Origin: Holophagaceae bacterium
Lineage (GTDB): Bacteria > Acidobacteriota > Holophagae > Holophagales > Holophagaceae
DNA length: 5,760 bases
Assembly: GCA_003538615.1 (NCBI GenBank)
Contig: DPRT01000146.1
Location: forward strand, 7,089 to 12,848
Reading direction: 5' to 3'
Below, piece after piece: positions 1-4,494 of this stretch (within the stretch, counting starts at the first letter, position 1; every line of letters begins with the position of its first letter). The notes beneath the pieces are model-generated. The model worked only from the letters and a program-made list of their open reading frames with translations. It ran no database searches and was not told the origin of the DNA. The position numbers and the translations under genes are program-made.

Positions 1-330
1 GGCGACCTGCTGCTCCGCCTGCGCTGGCTCGCGGTGCTCCACGGACAGGTCAAGGGCAGCCTCGGCGTCACCGGCGGCGTCCATGACGGCCTGGGCGCCC
101 TCAAGGCCGTCATGGCCGGCGCCGACGCCGTGCAGATGGTCTCCGCCCTGCTCATCCACGGCCCCGAGCGGCTGGCCCAGGCCCGCGCCACCCTGGCCGA
201 GTGGCTGGAGGAGCACGAGTACGAATCCCTGGCCCAGGCCCGCGGCAGCATGAGCCTCCAGAAGTGCCCGAACCCCCAGGCCTTCACCCGCGCCAACTAC
301 ATGCGGATCCTCAACGGCTGGAAAGCCTGA
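1..330 (+). CDS. Dihydroorotate dehydrogenase-like flavoprotein, C-terminal part (5' end outside window)
   Basis: The frame is open from the first base and gives 109 residues before TGA at 328-330. The segment looks like the end of the FMN-binding TIM barrel of the PyrD/DHOD superfamily. Near residues 21-26 there is a V-T-G-G-V stretch, followed by G-A-D-A-V-Q-M around residues 40-46. In this superfamily such glycine-rich ends of the last strands hold the FMN phosphate. The tail (E-Y-E-S-L, then R-G-S-M-S, then A-N-Y-M-R) is what I recall from the 'dihydroorotate dehydrogenase-like' subgroup, not from true pyrimidine-pathway PyrD. The substrate is therefore unknown. A GTG at 34 lies inside the conserved barrel and is not the real start. 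The catalytic base and N-terminal half are off the window. The family call is fairly firm; the exact function is not. Confidence 0.8.
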   Translation, partial: GDLLLRLRWLAVLHGQVKGSLGVTGGVHDGLGALKAVMAGADAVQMVSALLIHGPERLAQARATLAEWLEEHEYESLAQARGSMSLQKCPNPQAFTRANYMRILNGWKA

Positions 331-344
331 TTTCACGGTTTTCA

Positions 345-377
345 CCGAAGACCCCCGGACCAGCCGGGGGTCTTCGG
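345..377 (+). terminator. Hairpin terminator after the DHOD-like gene
   Basis: A perfect 14-bp inverted repeat (arms 345-358 and 364-377) encloses a 5-base loop, starting 14 bases after the stop codon at 330. The stem is GC-rich at its top. The following bases contain only scattered T, so a strict T-run is missing. Termination is inferred from stem strength and from its position between two genes on the same strand. Confidence 0.7.
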
Positions 378-476
378 CATTGTGCGCGGCATCACAGTCT
401 TTGGATGTGTTTGACCTGAAGATCGTCTATTATTCTGGAACGTCCATCCATCCGACCCTTTTCAGCGCAGGTGCCC

Positions 477-1022
477 ATGCTTCCTCTGTCCCAGTCTTCC
501 GGATACGCGGTCCTGGCCATGAGCTGCCTTGAGGATCCCGGCGGCAAGCCCACCCTCGTGGTGGATGTGGCCGCCCGCACCGGCTTTCCCCGCCCCTACC
601 TCTCCAAGATGATCCACAAGCTCGCCAAGGTGGGCCTGGTGATGGCCAAGCGCGGCAACAAGGGCGGCGTGGTGCTGTCCCTGGCCGCCAAGGAGATCAC
701 CCTCGACCTCATCGCCGAGGCCGTGGACGGCGCCGAGTGGCGCAACCAGTGCCTGCTGGGCTTCAAGGAGTGCACCGACGAGCGCGCCTGCCCCGCCCAC
801 ACGTTCTGGAAATCCGAGCGCGACCACATCCACCGCTGCCTGAAGGACATCTCCCTCGAGGAGATCCGCACCTTCGAGCAGCAGAGCCGCACCTGGCGCC
901 TGGCCGATGCCCTGCCCGAGAAGAAGGCCAAGCCCCGGGCCAAGAAACCCGCCAAGCCCGCTGCCGCCAAGGCTCCCGCCCGCAAGCCCGCCGCCCCGAA
1001 GACGGCCGCGAAGAAGGCCTGA
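477..1022 (+). CDS. Rrf2-family transcriptional regulator with IscR-like Cys3His ligands and a Lys/Ala/Pro-rich tail
   Basis: The 181-residue product begins with the Rrf2 pattern M-L-P-L-S-Q, then a winged helix-turn-helix (about residues 25-70; T-G-F-P-R-P-Y-L-S-K, wing R-G-N-K-G-G-V). Cysteines at 92, 99 and 105 plus His108 lie where IscR has its three Cys and one His [2Fe-2S] ligands, so a redox- or cluster-sensing DNA-binding regulator is likely. I chose ATG at 477 over GTG at 471. It matches the start of the paralog at 1526 and leaves GCAGG (467-471) as a ribosome binding site 5 bases away. Residues from about 149 to the end are a basic Lys/Ala/Pro tail absent from the paralog and from typical Rrf2 proteins of 140-165 residues. 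It converges on its paralog. Targets are unknown; the cytochrome genes and itself are natural candidates by inference. Confidence 0.9.
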   Translation: MLPLSQSSGYAVLAMSCLEDPGGKPTLVVDVAARTGFPRPYLSKMIHKLAKVGLVMAKRGNKGGVVLSLAAKEITLDLIAEAVDGAEWRNQCLLGFKECTDERACPAHTFWKSERDHIHRCLKDISLEEIRTFEQQSRTWRLADALPEKKAKPRAKKPAKPAAAKAPARKPAAPKTAAKKA

Positions 1023-1030
1023 AGCCGCTC

Positions 1031-1076
1031 GCAGATGCGAAAGGGCCCCGCTCGCGCGGGGCCCTTTCGCATCTGC
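1031..1076. terminator. Bidirectional terminator between convergent Rrf2 genes
   Basis: A perfect 21-bp inverted repeat (arms 1031-1051 and 1056-1076) has a 4-base TCGC loop. It fills almost the whole 57-base gap between the stop codons at 1022 (+) and 1080 (-). The arms contain a GAAAGGGCCCC block, so the downstream arm carries a short CCCTTTC on either strand. No separate T-run follows. Its location between convergent genes makes a shared terminator the simplest reading. Confidence 0.8.
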
Positions 1077-1079
1077 GCC

Positions 1080-1526
1080 TCAGGCCAGGCCGTGATCGGC
1101 GCGGAAGCGCTCCACACCGGGATCATGGTGGCGGGCCATGTCGGCCACCGTGACGGAGCGCAGGCGCCCCAGGATCTCAGCCAGCGTGGCCTGCCAGTAG
1201 TCGTGGAGGACGCAGGGCGTCTCGCCTGTGCAGCCCGCCAGTCCCAGCAGGCAGCGCTGGCGCCAGGACACGCCGTCGATGGCCTCGGACAGGTCCTCCA
1301 GCGTGATCTGCGCCGCAGGCTTGGCCAGAACCACCCCGCCATGATGGCCTCGCCGGGCTGTCACCAGGCCCTTCTTCGCCAGCTTGTGGACCAGCTTGGA
1401 CAGGTACGACCGCGGAATACCCGTGTAGTCCGCCACCGATTCCACCAGGACCGGCTGGCCACCCGGCTCCTGGAGGCATCGCATGGCGCGCAGCGCATAA
1501 CCGGTGGTCTGGGAAAGGGGTAGCAC
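1080..1526 (-). CDS. Rrf2-family transcriptional regulator with IscR-like Cys3His ligands (paralog of the gene at 477)
   Basis: The product has 148 residues, the usual Rrf2 size. Its winged helix-turn-helix lies at about residues 25-70 (T-G-I-P-R-S-Y-L-S-K, then R-G-H-H-G-G-V). Cys92, Cys99, Cys105 and His108 occupy the same positions as in the plus-strand paralog and match the Cys3His set known to bind [2Fe-2S] in IscR. By hand count the two proteins share about 64 of the first 110 residues. They diverge after residue 110, and this copy ends near 148 without the basic tail. The start is GTG at 1526, chosen because GGAGG at 1532-1536 sits 5 bases upstream; the GTG two codons earlier overlaps that site. 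It lies downstream of ccsBA on the same strand, behind a terminator, so it is probably transcribed separately. A role in redox, iron-sulfur or NO sensing is inferred from the family. Confidence 0.9.
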   Translation of the reverse strand: MLPLSQTTGYALRAMRCLQEPGGQPVLVESVADYTGIPRSYLSKLVHKLAKKGLVTARRGHHGGVVLAKPAAQITLEDLSEAIDGVSWRQRCLLGLAGCTGETPCVLHDYWQATLAEILGRLRSVTVADMARHHDPGVERFRADHGLA

Positions 1527-1531
1527 ACACA

Positions 1532-1536
1532 CCTCC
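1532..1536 (-). promoter_or_regulatory. Ribosome binding site fixing a GTG start
   Basis: GGAGG on the minus strand lies 5 bases before the GTG at 1526. It overlaps the alternative in-frame GTG at 1532, which excludes that codon as the start and fixes the N-terminus of the Rrf2 protein as M-L-P-L-S-Q. Confidence 0.75.
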
Positions 1537-1604
1537 AGGAATGGCTGATCCAGCGGACACTCTTCAATGAGGATCCGTCGGTAATCTAACGCGTCAACCA
1601 CCCT

Positions 1605-1620
1605 TGTGACTTGCGTCACC
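1605..1620. promoter_or_regulatory. Candidate Crp/Fnr-type operator upstream of the minus-strand Rrf2 gene
   Basis: The sequence contains a perfect GTGAC-N4-GTCAC dyad (1606-1619). In its wider context it reads TGTGA-N6-TCACC, one base off the Crp-family consensus TGTGA-N6-TCACA. It lies about 80-95 bases upstream of the GTG at 1526. On the minus strand it is followed by a possible -10 box TAGATT (1588-1583), roughly the distance used in class II activation. No strong -35 box fits that -10. Binding by a Crp/Fnr-family protein is an inference from the motif, and a site for the Rrf2 protein itself is possible. Confidence 0.4.
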
Positions 1621-1645
1621 GTCTGGACACTTCTTGGAAAAGAAC

Positions 1646-1675
1646 AGCAAAAGGCCCCCGGAAGCGGGGGCCTTT
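1646..1675 (-). terminator. Rho-independent terminator of the HhH-ccsBA unit
   Basis: Arms 1650-1660 and 1665-1675 form a perfect 11-bp GC-rich stem with a 4-base loop. On the minus strand the stem is followed by TTTTG and further T-rich sequence. It begins 4 bases after the ccsBA stop codon at 1679. This is the most canonical intrinsic terminator in the window. Confidence 0.9.
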
Positions 1676-1678
1676 CCA

Positions 1679-3949
1679 TCAGTCGTTCACGGCCACGGTT
1701 GGGGGCCGGTTCCTCCGGTAGGCCCAGAGGCCCCAGCCCAGGAAGAGCAACTCCGCCAGGGCCACCAGCGCCATCCACAACACCACCGGGGAATCCCCCA
1801 TGCCGTAGGAATGCATGCCCGTGACCAGGACGAAATTGACACCCAGGTAGGTCATCACGATGGTCTGGAAGGCCAGGATGCTGATCACCGCCACCCCGAA
1901 CTTGCCGATCATCCGGTCGATCTTGGCGTGCAGGATGGCCATGTAGGCCAGGAAGGCCACCAGGGACCAGACCTCCTTGGGATCCCACCCCCAGTAGCGC
2001 CCCCAGGAGGAGGCAGCCCACATGGAGCCGGTGATGATCCCCGCCACGAGGAAGATGGAGCCCACGAACAGGTACCAGTAGAGAAGGTCGTACATCCGGT
2101 CGGCCAGTTCCACCCGGCCGGGGGCCACGGCCGTCACCGCGATCTGCATGTGCGCCACCACGAGCCCCAGCGCCAGGACGGCGTAGCCGACCATGATGAT
2201 GGGGACGTGGATGGCCAGCCAGGCCGTGCCCGCCAGGACCGGCGCCATGGGATGGATGAAGCGGTCCATGGGCAGCAGGTCGGTGAGGGCCATGGTGAGG
2301 GTGGCCATGACCGCCGCGTTCAGCACCACCATCCGGTTCCGCAGCACCGCATAGGCGGCCACGGCGAAGAACCCCACGCCCCAGGCCAGGAAGAGCATCG
2401 ATTCGTACATGTTGGCCGCCGGGATCCGCCCCCCGGCCTGCCAGCGCAGGAGGATGCCCCAGGTCATCATGGCGAAGCCCGCGGCCAGGAGGCCGAAGGC
2501 CACGCGATCCAGCAGGGGGCTCTTCCGCCGCCAGGCGGCCACAGCCGCCACCAGCGAGGCCAGCAGGATGATCCAGGAGAGGCGCGCCGGATTGAGGCGG
2601 TTGTAGAAGACTTCCCGGTCCATGGCTTCCGCCGTGGGCCACCCCTCCAGGCGGGGGCCCTTCATCAGGGCCGCGAGCGAAGCCTCATCCACCGCCGGGG
2701 GGAGGTCCCAGCGGGCGGACGGATCCCCTGCCACGGGAAGGGGGCGCACCACATCGCGGAATAGGACCGCCCTCATGGCGAGGATGCGTGCTTCCAGTTT
2801 CATCGCCTCCTGGGCGAGGCCTTCCATGGGCCGGTTCTCGGCCTTGGCCTGGTGGGCTTCGCCGAGAAGGCTGGCCAGGCCGGGATTCTGGACGAACTGC
2901 ACGAAGGAGCCGTGCGTCGCGGCGGCCGGAAATCCCATCTTGGCCGCCAGGGCCTTCGACCCGATCTGGATGTTCGCCTCTTGGGCGCCGGCCTTGGGAT
3001 TGGAAGTCCAGTCCCGGAGCGTGGCCGCGGGGTCCTGCCCCTTCCAGGTGGTGGCGCCCGTCACCGTCCACACCAGGTCCCGGGCCAGGGTATCGAAGGG
3101 CATGCTGCGCCCGTCGTGCTGGACCGGCAGGCGCCGGAGCAGGTCGAGGTCCGTCTCTGCGCCTTGGGCCGCCATGGACCCGCCGAGCAGGATCAGCGCC
3201 AGCAAGGCCTGGCCGCCGGCCTTGGTGCCGAAGGCGGCACGGTCCCGGCTCTGGGAGATGCGCGTGCCGAGCACGACGAGCATGCCGAGGATCAAGGCGA
3301 TGAACCCCGTGAAGACGACGGTCTGGCCGGGGTCCTTGGCCACCGACAACACCGTCGCCTCCCGGCCCATGGTCTGCTGGTAGCTGGACTGGAACAGGGC
3401 GTAGCCCCGGTGGCGCAGTTCGTGGTTCATCCAGATCCGGGCCGGGAAGGTGCGCTGGGTATCCGTATCGGTGATCTGCACCTGGCTGGCGAATCCCGCG
3501 GGGCGCTGGGTACCCGGATAGGTCTCCAGCACGAAGTCATCGAGTTGCACGGAAAAGGGCAGCTGGTGGCTGGTGAGCACCCGCCCCTCGGGATCATGGG
3601 TCTCGATGATGGAGGCGCTTTCCCCTTCCCACATGGCGAGGCTGCCCTCCACCTTGAAGAAGTAGGTGAGCGCCGACCCGGCGAAGATGAGCAGCAGCGA
3701 GGCGTGGACGATCACGAAGCCGATCCGCTTCTTCGTCCAGGGGAACAGGTCGGCCAGGGACATGGCCAGGTTGAGGGCGAACAGGCCCTGGAGCCCCAGG
3801 AACCACCCGGCGTAGTACACCATACGGCCCGCGGCCTCGGCGCCGTGGCGGGTCTCGACGATGGTCCCGGCGGCAAGCCCCAGGAGCAACAACAGGAGCA
3901 GAGCGACCGCGAGTTTCAGCGATGCGAGGAACGCGAGCATGGTTTTCAT
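1679..3949 (-). CDS. ccsBA: Fused ResB-CcsA cytochrome c synthase (System II, CcsBA)
   Basis: This 756-residue membrane protein joins both halves of the System II synthase, which moves haem across the membrane and attaches it to CxxCH motifs of exported cytochromes. The ResB half has hydrophobic segments at about 12-30, 45-65, 76-98 and 208-228, with a conserved histidine at 82 (TM-His1 type). A periplasmic region of about 260-455 follows, including L-P-V-Q-H-D-G-R near 274-281, a pattern I recall from large CcsA-type proteins. The CcsA half (about 456-745) has the haem-handling WWD motif at 649-661, external histidines at 581 (A-I-H-V-P) and 713 (G-M-H-S-Y-G), and a membrane histidine at 674. 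All four histidines expected for CcsBA are thus present. The protein is shorter than the roughly 930-residue Helicobacter fusion, mainly in the ResB external loop. ATG 3949 is preceded by AGGA 7 bases away (3957-3960). It probably forms an operon with the HhH gene upstream. Confidence 0.95.
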   Translation of the reverse strand: MKTMLAFLASLKLAVALLLLLLLGLAAGTIVETRHGAEAAGRMVYYAGWFLGLQGLFALNLAMSLADLFPWTKKRIGFVIVHASLLLIFAGSALTYFFKVEGSLAMWEGESASIIETHDPEGRVLTSHQLPFSVQLDDFVLETYPGTQRPAGFASQVQITDTDTQRTFPARIWMNHELRHRGYALFQSSYQQTMGREATVLSVAKDPGQTVVFTGFIALILGMLVVLGTRISQSRDRAAFGTKAGGQALLALILLGGSMAAQGAETDLDLLRRLPVQHDGRSMPFDTLARDLVWTVTGATTWKGQDPAATLRDWTSNPKAGAQEANIQIGSKALAAKMGFPAAATHGSFVQFVQNPGLASLLGEAHQAKAENRPMEGLAQEAMKLEARILAMRAVLFRDVVRPLPVAGDPSARWDLPPAVDEASLAALMKGPRLEGWPTAEAMDREVFYNRLNPARLSWIILLASLVAAVAAWRRKSPLLDRVAFGLLAAGFAMMTWGILLRWQAGGRIPAANMYESMLFLAWGVGFFAVAAYAVLRNRMVVLNAAVMATLTMALTDLLPMDRFIHPMAPVLAGTAWLAIHVPIIMVGYAVLALGLVVAHMQIAVTAVAPGRVELADRMYDLLYWYLFVGSIFLVAGIITGSMWAASSWGRYWGWDPKEVWSLVAFLAYMAILHAKIDRMIGKFGVAVISILAFQTIVMTYLGVNFVLVTGMHSYGMGDSPVVLWMALVALAELLFLGWGLWAYRRNRPPTVAVND

Positions 3950-3984
3950 GAATCAGTCCTGGCCGGAGGCGGCGGAGCGGATGG

Positions 3985-4344
3985 TCAGCGGGCGGGGGCC
4001 GTCTGCCGGGCCACCACCTTGTCCTTGATCGCGGCATAGACTTCGGGCGACACGATCTTGTTGGTGAGCAGGCGGGCTTTGGTGGGGTAGGGCCGACCCG
4101 CGACGATCTTCGCGGCCAGATCCTCGGGAATGGCCAGCATGAAGGCGATCTCGTTCTTGGTGGCGCTGTTGATGTCCACCGGCTTCAGCTTGCCTTTGGC
4201 CCGCGCCGGAGCGGCCTTCGCCGGGGCTTTGGCCGCGGGGGCCTTGGCGGCCTTGGCGGCAGGCTTGTCCTGGGCAGCCAGGGGGAATCCCACCGCCAGA
4301 AACAGGGCGGCGGACAGAAGGGTCGTGGAAGTCCAGATGCGCAT
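3985..4344 (-). CDS. Exported helix-hairpin-helix (ComEA-like) small protein
   Basis: The product has 119 residues. Residues 1-24 look like a Sec signal peptide: Arg at position 2, a hydrophobic core L-L-S-A-A-L-F-L-A-V, and cleavage probably after L-A-A near residue 24. Residues 27-54 are an Ala/Lys/Pro-rich linker. Residues 55-112 form a helix-hairpin-helix domain that opens with V-D-I-N-S-A-T, the usual ComEA-type entry, and ends in A-A-I-K-D-K-V-V-A. The first hairpin, commonly G-I-G in DNA-binding HhH domains, reads A-I-P-E-D here, so DNA binding is uncertain. ComEA proteins bind DNA during uptake, but no competence gene is visible here. The start at 4344 has GGAGA (4352-4356) 7 bases upstream. 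Only 35 bases separate its stop from ccsBA, so the two are likely cotranscribed. A role in assembly of the exported electron transfer machinery is possible but unproven. Confidence 0.85.
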   Translation of the reverse strand: MRIWTSTTLLSAALFLAVGFPLAAQDKPAAKAAKAPAAKAPAKAAPARAKGKLKPVDINSATKNEIAFMLAIPEDLAAKIVAGRPYPTKARLLTNKIVSPEVYAAIKDKVVARQTAPAR

Positions 4345-4403
4345 GGGGAAATCTCCGGAAAGGTCCCTGGATCGGCAGGGTGGAACCCGGGAAAGGAGAA
4401 CAT

Positions 4404-4439
4404 GAAAACAGCCCGGATACGGTCACGCATCCGGGCTGT
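4404..4439 (-). terminator. Rho-independent terminator downstream of the multiheme cytochrome
   Basis: An 11-bp perfect stem (arms 4408-4418 and 4429-4439, ACAGCCCGGAT and its complement) has a 10-base loop that can pair two more bases. On the minus strand it is followed directly by TTTTC and further T-rich sequence. It is the second of two hairpins after the cytochrome stop at 4495 and fits the end of that transcript. Confidence 0.85.
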
Positions 4440-4448
4440 GATCGAAGT

Positions 4449-4482
4449 GGAAGGGGAGGGAAGAATAATCCCCGCCCCTTCC
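4449..4482 (-). terminator. First of two tandem hairpins after the cytochrome gene
   Basis: The arms 4449-4456 and 4475-4482 (GGAAGGGG and its complement) pair perfectly. After one A/G mismatch the stem continues with three G-C pairs, leaving an AT-rich loop. It starts 12 bases after the cytochrome stop on the minus strand. No good T-run follows, so it may protect the mRNA 3' end or add to termination by the next hairpin. Confidence 0.5.
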
Positions 4483-4494
4483 AGGCTGATGCGA

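Noticed and set aside
34..36. GTG at 34 as the start of a small protein of 98 residues
   Set aside because: The frame is open upstream, and the sequence is the conserved end of a larger flavoprotein barrel.
411..436. Promoter TTGACC (411-416) with TATTCT (431-436) upstream of the plus-strand Rrf2 gene
   Set aside because: The spacer is only 14 bases, and 11 if TATTAT at 428 is used. This is too short for a normal sigma-70 promoter. A promoter is expected in this gap but I cannot place it.
1527..2642. Upstream extension of the minus-strand Rrf2 frame to 2642, giving a 520-residue protein
   Set aside because: The extra 370 or so residues are an out-of-frame reading of ccsBA plus the intergenic terminator. 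A good ribosome binding site supports the GTG at 1526.
1634..4039. Long open frames on the plus strand (1634-2764 and 2852-4039) opposite ccsBA
   Set aside because: They lie antisense to a clearly conserved membrane protein, and their translations are rich in Gly, His, Arg and Gln with no recognisable domain. High GC keeps antisense frames open.
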